Assembly: GCA_965248155.1 (NCBI GenBank)
Contig: CBDFIO010000002.1
Coordinates: forward strand, 2,071,458-2,135,457
Direction of reading: 5' to 3'
Length of the DNA stretch: 64,000 bases
Source: RFSX01 sp965248155
GTDB lineage: Bacteria > Bacteroidota > Bacteroidia > Chitinophagales > Saprospiraceae
Part shown: in pieces, positions 38,226 through 47,758 of the stretch
How the letters are laid out: the number at the start of each line of letters is the position of its first letter
Position numbering within the stretch: the first letter of the stretch is position 1
Notes under the pieces: generated by a model
Seen by the model: only the letters and a program-made list of their open reading frames with translations
Databases searched by the model: none
What the model was told of the DNA's origin: nothing
Program-made: the position numbers and the translations under genes

Positions 38226-39482
38226 ATGAAAACCTGGCAAAAATATTTTATTGCTATCGTTCCTCTTATCATCATTGGAGCTTTACTGATATATTTTAAA
38301 AGTATAGTCAGTTATATCATTATGGCCTGGGTTTTATCAATGATTGGAGCTCCCTTGTTCCGTTTCTTTGACCGTTTTATGAAATCTGGAATGGCGGCTG
38401 GATTAACCTTATTGATATTTACTTTACTATTAATTTTTATCATTAGGATATTCGTGCCACCATTATTTAATCAGGCAAAAAAGTTATCTGATATCAATTA
38501 TGAAAAGATCCTTAACGGACTGGAAGAACCTTTAAATGATACTAAAAATTGGTTGGTAGGTAAAGGATTTATGGAAGATGAGAATGAAGAGAAACAAATG
38601 ATTGACACCAATCAGAGTGTTCAGAATGAATATACTACCAGTATCGTAAGCATTGATTCTTTATTGAGATCAAGAGGAGATACGCTTAATTCAGAGGGGA
38701 TTAATTTTCTGATTAATATAGAACACAACGACAATATTCCTCCTGCATCTGATGAAGAATCTGATAGTTATTTTGAAGGTTTGAAAAGTAATGCGATTGA
38801 GATGTTTAATCCTTCGAAAATTCAGCAAATTCTTAGTTCTTTGGTAGAAGTTTTTGGCAGTTTCATAATAGCGCTTTTGTCGATTTTCTTTATCGCTTTC
38901 TTTTTCTTAAAAGAACAAGGCCTCTTTACTAAAATGGCGTCTTTCCTTGTGCCTAACAATCAGGAATCAAAAGTCGGTCATGCTATTGAAGAATCTTCAA
39001 CATTGTTGATAAGATATTTTGTCGGATTATGCATTCAAGTGGTCATTCTGACTGTTTTATCAACATTAATTTTGAAATTACTTGGATTTAAAAATGCCCT
39101 ATTAATGGGATTTTGTTTTTCAATTTTAAATCTCATTCCTTACTTGGGGCCTATTCTGGGAAATTTTGTAGGCGTATTGATCGTCGTATCTTCTAATCTG
39201 GATATTGGATTTTATGATGCTATGTTACCAAAGATTATTAAAGCCATAATCGTCTTTGGGGTCCTTCAACTACTGGATAATTTCTTATTGCAACCCAATA
39301 TCTTTTCTAAAAGTGTAAAAGCACATCCATTGGAAATATTCCTTGTCGTACTTATGGGCGCCCAAATAGGAGGAGTCCTGGGGATGGTTATCGCTATTCC
39401 TGTTTATACTGTATTACGAGTTCTGGCTAAAGTGTTTTTTAGCGAATTTGAAGTGGTTAAGAAATTGACAAAGGAACTTTAA
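38226..39482 (+). CDS. AI-2E family transporter (PerM-like)
   Basis: This 418-residue polytopic membrane protein has the family layout. Paired N-terminal helices (WQKYFIAIVPLIIIGALLIYF) are followed by a long soluble insertion (about residues 90-200) and a C-terminal bundle with FFFLKEQG, NLIPYLGPILGNFVG and LDNFLLQPNIFSKSVKAHPLEIF. Family members export small molecules or ions, and the AI-2 link is specific to a few. Its end overlaps the end of the opposite-strand DUF4197 gene by 4 bases. Confidence 0.9.
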   Translation: MKTWQKYFIAIVPLIIIGALLIYFKSIVSYIIMAWVLSMIGAPLFRFFDRFMKSGMAAGLTLLIFTLLLIFIIRIFVPPLFNQAKKLSDINYEKILNGLEEPLNDTKNWLVGKGFMEDENEEKQMIDTNQSVQNEYTTSIVSIDSLLRSRGDTLNSEGINFLINIEHNDNIPPASDEESDSYFEGLKSNAIEMFNPSKIQQILSSLVEVFGSFIIALLSIFFIAFFFLKEQGLFTKMASFLVPNNQESKVGHAIEESSTLLIRYFVGLCIQVVILTVLSTLILKLLGFKNALLMGFCFSILNLIPYLGPILGNFVGVLIVVSSNLDIGFYDAMLPKIIKAIIVFGVLQLLDNFLLQPNIFSKSVKAHPLEIFLVVLMGAQIGGVLGMVIAIPVYTVLRVLAKVFFSEFEVVKKLTKEL

Positions 39483-40192
39483 TCCTGCTTAGCAAAAACC
39501 TTTTGCAAAAGACTGGTAGTCCGTTGCGAAATATCTGAGCGGATCCCTAACTCCTTTTTCTCAATCAAATTGAAAAGACCATACAGTGCTTTTGTATTAC
39601 TGTGATCTGCAAGATCAGGATTGACATCATTAAGTAAAGGAATTTTATTGTATGCATTAACCGCATCAGCCCAATAATCGAGAGCTCCAAATTTATTCAG
39701 GGAGTTGAGCAATACAGGTTTAAACTCATTGTATAGATTATCATAAGTCCTATTTTCCAAATATGTTGTTGCTGCATTTTTTTCTCCCATAAGAATGTTC
39801 ATTGCATCATCAAAAGTAATTCCTCTGACAGCATCCAGAAATATTGGTCCAGCTTTTTTTGCTGCATCTTCAGCTGCATGATTTATCTTTTTGATTAATT
39901 CTTCTTCCAAATTGGAAAATCCGGGGATAAATTTAAGTTTATCGATTACGACATATGCTTCATCAGGAAGAATAATTTTATAAATGGACTTATAGTATCC
40001 ATCTTCAGCGGATAAAAAATTTACACTATTATCCACACCAAACTGTAAAGCTTCTTTCAGCCCATTGGCTATATCAAGATCTGTTAATGCTGAACCTCCA
40101 ACAGTATCTAATACTCTTTGAAGATCTTTGGTGTCACATGAAACCAGGGTAAGGGTCAATAGAAAACAGATAATCGGATTTTTCATAATCAC
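39479..40192 (-). CDS. DUF4197 lipoprotein
   Basis: This 237-residue protein has a lipoprotein signal (FLLTLTLVSCD). The DUF4197 domain follows: DIANGLKEALQFGV, then FLDAVRGITFDDAMNILMGEKNAATTYLENRT, the most conserved part, then KFGALDYW. It is helical and periplasmic or outer-membrane anchored. Function is unknown. The gene is convergent with the AI-2E gene. Confidence 0.9.
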   Translation of the reverse strand: MIMKNPIICFLLTLTLVSCDTKDLQRVLDTVGGSALTDLDIANGLKEALQFGVDNSVNFLSAEDGYYKSIYKIILPDEAYVVIDKLKFIPGFSNLEEELIKKINHAAEDAAKKAGPIFLDAVRGITFDDAMNILMGEKNAATTYLENRTYDNLYNEFKPVLLNSLNKFGALDYWADAVNAYNKIPLLNDVNPDLADHSNTKALYGLFNLIEKKELGIRSDISQRTTSLLQKVFAKQD

Positions 40193-40271
40193 ATTTTATT
40201 TTAAAACGTAAATGTAAGCATGGATTTAGATATACAAATGTTAAAAAAAGGGCTGTATTTCTTAAAAGTTG

Positions 40272-42539
40272 TTAATGGTGGTGGGTGTTTTCTTTTTTGA
40301 AAGTAATTGGTGAAAGATTTAATTTCTCCGGTTCATTATTTTCTTCTATCAATTTATAGAAATTTCTTTCTTGAAGACTAAAATTCTGTTCTAAACCACT
40401 TGGCCATTTCACACTCAATGATTCTATAGATTCATTTTCCAGGAATCCCAGATGGCACCACGAAGGGTTTTCTCCAAAGCTCGAACCGGATGAAATGGTT
40501 TTATATACTTGCCGGTGTCCCTTTGGACCAGATATGTTTAGAATTACTTTAGCTCCATATGCTGCTTTATTAGATTTGGTTCCCTCAAGTTTGACTTTGA
40601 TCCAATTATTATCTGTGCCTGGATTTTCAAAAAGTGCGTTATAAAAGATATCGCCTTCATAAGCTCCTCCCATAACTGCATAGACATCTTCGTCACCATC
40701 GTTGTCCAAGTCTGCAAATGATATAGCATGTCCTTTTTGTATATGCCCAAAACCACCCTGAGAGGTGACTTCGCCAAATTTCTGGCCTTCAAGATTCAGG
40801 AACATACGATTAGGAACAAGTGCTTTTAAATCAGGTTCTCCAGTACCTAAATAAAAATCAGGATAACCGTCGTTATTAATATCACCATAACTAGATCCCA
40901 TTGTATAACAGGATGTATTCAAGCCATATTCTTCTGTTGCATCTGAGAATCCACCTTTTCTATCACTTGTAAACAGCTTGGGTTTTTCAACATTATTCTC
41001 AATTCCCATCATTTCTTTAGCGAGTTCTGCACCAAATTGTCCATATGCAGCAAAAGGGAAGCCACTAATAAATATATCATCCCAGCCATCATTGTTAACA
41101 TCAAAAAACCAACATGGAAAACTTTGCTTGGGTTGATTGACTGACAATTGTGAAGCTATATTAGTAAAACGGAAACCGGGAGCGGCATCTGTAGGATCAT
41201 TGCGAAGTAAAAAATTATCACCGGCCATATTTGAAAGATATATATCTACATCCCCGTCATTATCATAATCAGAAGTACTTACACCTTTTATAAATGCTAC
41301 GATTGCTGAATTGGTGCTATTTGCCACATTTGTAAAAGTTTCATTGCCATTGTTGAGCCATAACTCACATGGATGATTATCAGCAGAAGGATAAGATTCA
41401 TTTCCTATAAAAATGTCTACAAAGCCATCATTATTAAAATCTGCCCAAGCCGAAGTTTGAGTGGGGTGGAGTGAATAAATTTTAGTTTCTTTTGTTACAT
41501 CTGTAAAGCTGCCATCTCCATTATTTCTAAGAAGAGAGTTGGGGAAAGTACCTTCCGGTATCCAGGCGCCTCTAGTTATAAAAACATCAAAAAACCCATC
41601 ATTATTATAATCACCGTGAGTCATATTTAAACCACCAGTAATTCCTTCAATTCCTGCTTCTTTATATTTATTAGTGAATTCACCTAGACCGTCATTTTCG
41701 TAATAATAGACTTGATCTTTCAATCCCCAAGAGCTAACCATTATATCTAAATCCATATCGTTATCAAAGTCTTCAATAACAACACCACCGGATAAGCGAT
41801 TGTCGTCGATACCAAGCATACTTGAGATGTTTGTAAACCTTCCTTTCGTTAAATGGGACTCCTCTGTTGGCATAATTGGAAGTAAATATTCCGCAGGGAC
41901 CTCAGAAGGGTATTTTCCCAAGGTCATATATGCTATATTAAGAACCCACCTAAGATTGAGGTCATCTTTTTGACTTAGAAGGATTTTTAATTCCTCAATT
42001 GCTTTTGTACTTCCTTCTTTGTATTTGTGAATACTCGGATTATCTAATGGAATAATGCAAGAACCTGCACTGTGATTAAGAAGACAATTTTCTTGTTCTC
42101 CAATCCTTAAATTAGCTATTGCTCTGAATTCAGAAGTTAATCTGTAAATAGCTTGATCTTCTGGAATTCCCCAACTTCTGGAAATGGAATCAATTCGATA
42201 AAATCCAGCAAGAGCATCTCTGCTTTCTCCAGCTGTCAGTTTTTCAAATTCAGATCTCAAATCAAAAGTGAGCTGCTGAGTGCCTGTTGATTGAGCTGCT
42301 TGTTCTTTGAAATATTTAGAGCGTGCCTTACTCGCGTAAAGGCTCATTTGTACCGTTTTTGAATTAGACAAATTTTCTAACTCAAGTGCCATTTGTATTG
42401 TGGAACTGTCTCTGTTATCGAGCAATTTAGTAATTGAAGTCTTATCTGAAGAACATGATGTCAACAGTATAAAAATTGATGTCAGATAGAGTAAGTAAGC
42501 TGAATGAAATACCTTTATATGTTTATTAAATTGGTTCAT
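40272..42539 (-). CDS. FG-GAP/VCBS-repeat lipoprotein with ASPIC/UnbV domain
   Basis: A roughly 755-residue CRTAC1-like protein. The start is taken at 42539 (MNQFNKHIKVFHSAYLLYL, lipobox TSCSS); alternative Met codons lie at 42551 and 42566. After an N-terminal helical part there are about seven FG-GAP repeats with calcium-type loops (DFDNDMDLDIMVSSW, DYNNDGFFDVFITRG, DYDNDGDVDIYLSNM, DINNDGYPDFYLGTG). The end carries an ASPIC/UnbV domain (GAKVILNISG ... LSVKWPSGLEQNF). It is surface anchored; the ligand is unknown. It overlaps the SRPBCC gene by about 14 bases, so the two are coupled. Confidence 0.88.
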   Translation of the reverse strand: MNQFNKHIKVFHSAYLLYLTSIFILLTSCSSDKTSITKLLDNRDSSTIQMALELENLSNSKTVQMSLYASKARSKYFKEQAAQSTGTQQLTFDLRSEFEKLTAGESRDALAGFYRIDSISRSWGIPEDQAIYRLTSEFRAIANLRIGEQENCLLNHSAGSCIIPLDNPSIHKYKEGSTKAIEELKILLSQKDDLNLRWVLNIAYMTLGKYPSEVPAEYLLPIMPTEESHLTKGRFTNISSMLGIDDNRLSGGVVIEDFDNDMDLDIMVSSWGLKDQVYYYENDGLGEFTNKYKEAGIEGITGGLNMTHGDYNNDGFFDVFITRGAWIPEGTFPNSLLRNNGDGSFTDVTKETKIYSLHPTQTSAWADFNNDGFVDIFIGNESYPSADNHPCELWLNNGNETFTNVANSTNSAIVAFIKGVSTSDYDNDGDVDIYLSNMAGDNFLLRNDPTDAAPGFRFTNIASQLSVNQPKQSFPCWFFDVNNDGWDDIFISGFPFAAYGQFGAELAKEMMGIENNVEKPKLFTSDRKGGFSDATEEYGLNTSCYTMGSSYGDINNDGYPDFYLGTGEPDLKALVPNRMFLNLEGQKFGEVTSQGGFGHIQKGHAISFADLDNDGDEDVYAVMGGAYEGDIFYNALFENPGTDNNWIKVKLEGTKSNKAAYGAKVILNISGPKGHRQVYKTISSGSSFGENPSWCHLGFLENESIESLSVKWPSGLEQNFSLQERNFYKLIEENNEPEKLNLSPITFKKENTHHH

Positions 42540-42960
42540 TTCTTTTTTCATACGGAATAAATTCACCTTTTTCTACATTGAGTTTTAATATCTTCAAATA
42601 GTTGAGCCAACATCCATCACTACGCTTGTAGTGCTCATTATCTTCCTTCCATCCTTGATGGGAAAATAGTAATTCTGTTTGCCCATTATTTTCTCTTAAC
42701 TTAAAATGTATTATTGTTCCTGTCCAGTCCTCGTCTGCCAGTGTTAATTCAAATGAGATATTAATACCTGGAACATAATCAATAACCCTCCCGCGCCAAT
42801 CAAATTCTTTACCAAAATAAAATTGATATTCTTCGTTCAATCCTTCTGTGCCTTGTGATTGTAAAGTCCACCATTTATCTAGTCCCTCAGGCGTGCTTAT
42901 AGCCTTAAAAATGAGCTCTGCAGGAGCATTGATATTTAAGATGTGATGAATGGTGTGCAT
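42526..42960 (-). CDS. SRPBCC (AHSA1-like) domain protein
   Basis: This 144-residue single-domain START/AHSA1-like protein has the pattern IHHILNINAPAELIFKAI, then WWTLQSQG, FDWRGRVIDYVPG and FSHQGWKEDNEHYKRSDGCW. Such proteins form a hydrophobic cavity for small molecules. The role is not predictable; it is the first gene of a two-gene unit with the FG-GAP lipoprotein. Confidence 0.88.
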   Translation of the reverse strand: MHTIHHILNINAPAELIFKAISTPEGLDKWWTLQSQGTEGLNEEYQFYFGKEFDWRGRVIDYVPGINISFELTLADEDWTGTIIHFKLRENNGQTELLFSHQGWKEDNEHYKRSDGCWLNYLKILKLNVEKGEFIPYEKRNEPI

Positions 42961-43094
42961 ATCTTCTTATTGGTTAATCTAAATGTAAATATCCGTGAAT
43001 ACCCTGATTGATTACAATATTTATTTAAATGTAAATTGAATTATATTTCCAAAGCAATAGTCTTTTCTTCTTCTTTCTTCAAAATTTAATCATT

Positions 43095-44390
43095 ATGAGA
43101 GCATCATTTATACTTCTCTTCTATTTTTCTATATCTATTATTCACACAGCATATTCCCAACCCCAGGTAACCTACAGGGAATACAACACACAAGAATACA
43201 TGGAATCAATTGCATTAACTGATCCAACATATATTCCTCAGCGCAGAATAGTTGAAAGCCACTTCTTAAAATTCAGGAAGAACCCAAGTTTTGAAAAGTC
43301 AAGATTAAGCTTAATATTTCATATTATTTTCAACAAGAATGACAAATTAATAAGTGAGACAACAATAAATTCTCAAATTGATAAGCTTAATGGGCACTTT
43401 GGAATTAATAGCTATCAGTCTAATCATGTTTCAGATCCAAACGGGATATATGAGAATGCAGTCTGTCCTGATACCGAAATTACATTTTGTATTGTTGATC
43501 AAGAAACATTAGATACTTATGAAGTAGATGCTAATCCTATTAATTACATCCAAACTACAGTTACTGAATGGTCAATAAATAACGATATTAAATTCTCCTC
43601 AAGTGGAGGACATGATGTTGTTCTACCAGATAATCTTATTAATATTTGGATTTGCAATTTGTCAGATTCAAATGCGGGATTTTCTCAGTACCCTGGTGCT
43701 TCAGTAACAACAGATGGTATTGTAATTGACTATCAATACATAAATAATCATCAGTCTACACATGGAGAATATGATGAAGGGAAATCCCTTTCTCACCTTA
43801 TCGCAAATTACTTAAATCTCTATGACTTGTGGAGGCAAGATTGCCTTGATGACAATGTAAGTGATACACCATTACATAATTCTCCAAATTATGGCTGCCC
43901 TGTGTATGCACATTCAAGTACATGTAATGGCATGTTCGTATTAGAGATGACAATGAATTTTATGGATAATACGAATGATGAATGTCAGTACATGTTTACA
44001 AACGACCAAAAAGTTAGACTGCATTCAACTATTACATCAGCCGGTCCCCGAAACGGGCTCGTTGATTTTGGAGAGTGTGGAGAAATAAGCGCCAGGACTT
44101 TTTCAGAAATTAATATTGATGATTTACCTGAAGTTTCAGAAGATGATAAAGGTGAAGTTGAGCTTTATCCAAACCCAACACAAGACGGATTATGGATAAA
44201 TATAAATAATGACATAGGATTGATAAATGCTGAAATTTTTAATGTTGAAGGAAAACTACTTTTAAAAGAACAAATAAATTCTTCTGATTTGTCATTTCTT
44301 CAGCTCAAGCCAAAACTTTCGCCGGGAATATATACTCTGAAACTTTCCAATTCAAATTACGAACACACTAGTAAAATCATTCTACAATAA
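43095..44390 (+). CDS. M43 (pappalysin)-like secreted protein without the zinc motif, T9SS sorting domain
   Basis: This 431-residue protein has a signal peptide (ASFILLFYFSISIIHTAYS) and an M43/pappalysin-like domain. The context motifs are present: LPDNLINIWICN, GIVIDY, SDTPLHNSPNYGCP and MNFMDNTNDECQYMFTNDQ. However, the HEXXHXXGXXH zinc motif is replaced by HLIANYLNLYD at about residues 233-243. The catalytic Glu, the second His, the Gly and the third ligand are all lost, so it should be a pseudo-protease. The Met-turn region remains. A T9SS sorting domain ends it (YPNPTQDGLWINI ... PGIYTLKLSNS). The rhs gene starts 18 bases later, so the two are probably co-transcribed. Confidence 0.82.
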   Translation: MRASFILLFYFSISIIHTAYSQPQVTYREYNTQEYMESIALTDPTYIPQRRIVESHFLKFRKNPSFEKSRLSLIFHIIFNKNDKLISETTINSQIDKLNGHFGINSYQSNHVSDPNGIYENAVCPDTEITFCIVDQETLDTYEVDANPINYIQTTVTEWSINNDIKFSSSGGHDVVLPDNLINIWICNLSDSNAGFSQYPGASVTTDGIVIDYQYINNHQSTHGEYDEGKSLSHLIANYLNLYDLWRQDCLDDNVSDTPLHNSPNYGCPVYAHSSTCNGMFVLEMTMNFMDNTNDECQYMFTNDQKVRLHSTITSAGPRNGLVDFGECGEISARTFSEINIDDLPEVSEDDKGEVELYPNPTQDGLWININNDIGLINAEIFNVEGKLLLKEQINSSDLSFLQLKPKLSPGIYTLKLSNSNYEHTSKIILQ

Positions 44391-44408
44391 CTCCAAAATC
44401 CATTAGTT

Positions 44409-46318
44409 ATGCGTAAACTAATCACTTTAATCATATATACCTTGAGCATGGGGAATCTTTTCTCTCAGCAACAAGGTCCTGTAGCTCCTACGGCAGCTGC
44501 TATGAATTTTTCAAATTATATCACAAACAATTTAAATCTATCAAGTGGATCTGATAATATTTCTTATCCAATAGCCGGTCTTTCCGAGGGACCATTGGGT
44601 CATAGTGTTTCCCTACATTATAATACAGGAGGAATCAGGGTTTCGACTATTGCATCGCAAATCGGGCTTGGATGGAACCTTAATGCGGGAGGTATGGTTA
44701 GTCGGACAGTCAGAGGCATTCAAGATGATAAGGATAATGGATTTATGAATGCCACAAGTCCACCTTCCGGAGAAGGCGCTGCCGATGGAATAGATGATGC
44801 AGAACCTGATCTTTATCATTTCAATGTAGGAGGTTTTTCTGGTTCGTTTCTTATCGATGAAAACCTGAATTTTCACACTATTCCAAAAAGCAATGTAAAA
44901 ATTGAATATGAACTGGCGTTCTATTATTCAGACCAAATCCACAGATTTATCATAACGGATGAAAGTGGGACAAAATTCTATTTTGGCGCTGATCCTAATG
45001 GAGATGATTATCTAGAGGTGATGTCTTTTGAAGATCAAGGGCCCACTAATTATGTTGCAGGATTATGTTGTGATGAAGATGATCGAAATATTACAGGGTG
45101 GTTTTTATATAAGATCGTTTCATTTGATGATAAACATGAAATCATTTTTGAATACGATCGCCATGGATACATGCAGTTTTCAATGGCAGAACAGATGAAA
45201 TTAGAGCATTGGGATACAAGTTCAAATACTGGAGGAGGATCAACACATTTGTATCTAGGGGATGAATCTGATTTTGACGATGTATTCTCAAAATTTTATA
45301 CATCAAGTTGGCTGATTTCCAAAATCACAACATCTAACCTTGAGATTCTATTTGAAAACAAAAGCTTCAATGATGGGTCAAGTTATGATAGAGAAGATTT
45401 ATCTGGTTTTGCTACAAATGACTGTTGTGACCCAGCTGCAATAGAAGTATTATTTCCCGCTTATCTAGAGAGTATCAAATTGAATTATATTAATACGACG
45501 CACTGTCTTGAATATATTTTAACTCAATCCTATTGTGAAGATAATACAACCAATAATCATGGGTGGACTTATGACCCCTGGACTAAAAAAAGACTGAAGT
45601 TGGATGAGATTAAAAAAACAAGTTGTGTCGGAGGGTCTACCTTAGAAGAGCCAGCGACCAAATTTGAATATTATGGAACGACTGGAGGAATAACTTTTTT
45701 CCCTAATTACCTGACAACAGGTATTGATCATTGGGGTTATTTCAATGATCAAAATAGTTCAACATATAACATGATTCAAAGCGGAACAACAATTGACGAA
45801 AATGGACATCAATTTACATATGGCGCAGCAGATAGAACAGCTCATTTAGAACCCACAAAGAAAGCCGTCCTAAATAAAATTACATTTCCTACTGGAGGAT
45901 TTAAAGAGTATTTGTATGAGTTAAATGATTATTCCGAACAAACAACCTCAAGTACTATTTTTGCGTTGTATCCCTGTTCAACTACAGGTGGCTGTTGTGG
46001 TTCAGCAGGCCCAGAGAGTTCAGCTGTTTATATAACGCAGGACGTAAAAGACAATTCTGATTTAGAATTAAAACTAACTGCAATTGTACCTACAGTATTT
46101 GGTGGTTCTTGTTCCTGGACGAATAGTTCATTAGATCTGGATATTATTGATGTCAACAATACTGTTGTTGAATCAGTCAGTATTAATATTGCAGTGACCA
46201 ATTATGGATATGGGACTCAATATTTACTAGTTCCTCTTTCTACGCTGAGTAATGTACTGGTTGGACAGACATACACCTTTGAAGCTTCAGGAGAAAACCA
46301 AGATGAATCTACTTTTAT
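44409..46318 (+). pseudogene. Rhs/YD-repeat protein, N-terminal part, interrupted by IS3 copy E
   Basis: These 637 codons of a large Rhs protein begin with a signal peptide (LITLIIYTLSMGNLFSQ) and the Bacteroidota Rhs N-terminal domain (SGSDNISYPIAGLSEGPLGHSVSLHY, then GIRVSTIASQIGLGWNLNAGGMVSRTVRG). The frame then runs into the end of IS3 copy E and stops at 46352. Removing the element and one copy of the 60-bp direct repeat gives TFIKLLNPTSF in frame with the part from 47759 on. This reconstructs one gene of 6645 bases (2214 residues). As read, the exported half and the toxin half are separated. Confidence 0.88.
46259..46318. repeat. 60-bp direct repeat flanking IS3 copy E, left copy
   Basis: Bases 46259-46318 of the rhs gene recur exactly at 47699-47758, directly abutting both ends of IS3 copy E. 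It is far longer than the usual 3-5 bp duplication of this IS family. Confidence 0.95.
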
Positions 46319-46358
46319 TGTAGGTCTTCAAACCAAAGTGGACAATAAGTGAATAAAA

Positions 46359-47123
46359 TTAAGTTACACTTTTAAAAGTTAAATTGAAATATTTTTGTCT
46401 GCGTTTTTTAAATGTTTTGTGTTTACATAATTTTTTTCTCTTCAGTTTTTCTTCTTTTAATCCATAATAAACATCTGCTGGTGTCAAGTTTTGTAAAGAT
46501 TCATGATATCTGTGATGGTTATAATATTTTACAAATTGTGAAAGAGGAAAACTCAATTCACCTGGGCTGTAATAATGATCCAGTTTAATTACATTTTTCA
46601 TCGTTCTGTGATACCTTTCAATCTTGCCTTGCGTTTGAGGATGACCAGGTCTTCCTCTCACATGTTTAATTTTGTAATCATCCAAATAAGAGCTCAACTC
46701 TTGACTTAAATAACAAGATCCATTATCAGATAATAACTTAGGCGGTTTATTCAAATTTACATTTGGATGGTTTAATGCCTGATTCAAAGTATTTTTTACA
46801 TCAAGGGTTTTCATCGTTGAGCACAACTCCCAACTTATAATGTACCTAGAATAATCATCTAATATAGTCGATAGGTAATACCATCCCCAGCCAATGATTT
46901 TGAAATAAGTAAAATCAGTTTGCCACATTTGATTGACAGTTGTTGTTTTGTCTTTAAATTCATCTGCGGCAGATATCAGATCATAATGAGGAGGGTTTAT
47001 CAGTCCAGCAGATTTCAATATTCTGTAAACACTGCTTTCGCTTATAAAGTATTGATTCTCATCAGTATACCTGCAAGCCAATTCTCTACAAGAAAGCTCT
47101 GAAACTTCCAGTGCCAGATTCAA
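46359..47123 (-). CDS. IS3-family transposase OrfB, copy E (start deleted)
   Basis: The catalytic domain is complete (WQTDFTYF, LLSDNGSCY, GKIERYHRT), but the normal OrfB start codon and first 21 residues fall in the 84-bp deletion. The indicated start is an internal TTG; the frame is open further upstream through VRRTLKEIGIHKSTF to the junction. Since 84 is a multiple of three, the -1 frameshift product from orfA would still read through as a fusion lacking 28 residues, so this copy may still make a fused transposase. Confidence 0.85.
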   Translation of the reverse strand: MNLALEVSELSCRELACRYTDENQYFISESSVYRILKSAGLINPPHYDLISAADEFKDKTTTVNQMWQTDFTYFKIIGWGWYYLSTILDDYSRYIISWELCSTMKTLDVKNTLNQALNHPNVNLNKPPKLLSDNGSCYLSQELSSYLDDYKIKHVRGRPGHPQTQGKIERYHRTMKNVIKLDHYYSPGELSFPLSQFVKYYNHHRYHESLQNLTPADVYYGLKEEKLKRKKLCKHKTFKKRRQKYFNLTFKSVT

Positions 47124-47194
47124 TATATCAGACCTGATCCGATCAGGAATCTTGTTCCAGTAATGCTTCCTTGTACTTTTCTTTTCCTCTAATC

Positions 47195-47623
47195 CTACAA
47201 TTCCATTTTCCCGATATTTCTTATACCAGTTGTAAAAGGTTGATTTGTGAATACCAATTTCCTTGAGAGTTCTTCTAACACTCCATTCAAGCTTTTTTTA
47301 AGCACACGATTTTTTAGAGTAAGTTCTGCTACTACCTCTTTAAGGTCTTGATTTTCTGTCTTTAGATGTTGAACTTCTGAAGTATTGGCTTCACGTTCTG
47401 TGTCTCCCTTTAAACGTTTCTTCCCTGCTTCCATGAAATCTTTACTCCACTTATAATATAGTGGTTGTGAAATCTCTTCTCTTCTACAAAGAGAAGCAAC
47501 ACTTTGTTCTCCTCTTAATCCTTCAATGACTATTTTAATTTTTTCTTCTGTAGAAAATTTACGTCTTGTCCTTCTTTTTACATCTCGGACATAAGATTCT
47601 GCTGATTTGTTTTTCTTGGTCAT
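47195..47623 (-). CDS. IS3-family OrfA, copy E (altered C-terminus)
   Basis: OrfA matches the other copies up to KKSLNGV with small changes (MTKKNK, KIKIVIEG). Because of the deletion, the zero frame no longer stops after orfA but runs on into the orfB region in a wrong frame (LEELSRKLVFTNQPFTTGIR), giving 142 residues. Confidence 0.85.
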   Translation of the reverse strand: MTKKNKSAESYVRDVKRRTRRKFSTEEKIKIVIEGLRGEQSVASLCRREEISQPLYYKWSKDFMEAGKKRLKGDTEREANTSEVQHLKTENQDLKEVVAELTLKNRVLKKSLNGVLEELSRKLVFTNQPFTTGIRNIGKMEL

Positions 47624-47698
47624 AATAAAGTGAATTTAATAGTTATGTATAACTTTTAATATTTCACTTAATGGTCCACTTTTATTTGACGATTTACA

Positions 47699-47758
47699 GG
47701 TTGGACAGACATACACCTTTGAAGCTTCAGGAGAAAACCAAGATGAATCTACTTTTAT
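47699..47758. repeat. 60-bp direct repeat flanking IS3 copy E, right copy
   Basis: Exact second copy of 46259-46318. The rhs reading frame continues from its end (KLLNPTSF). Confidence 0.95.

Larger units (their letters stand above)
46319..47698 (-). mobile_element. IS3-family element copy E with 84-bp internal deletion, inside rhs
   Basis: The element is 1380 bp, against 1464 for copies C and D, with the normal ends (TGTAGGTC at 46319, reverse of TGTAAATC ending at 47698). The 84 missing bases lie between two ACTCCATTC copies at the orfA-orfB junction. It splits the rhs gene. Confidence 0.93.
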
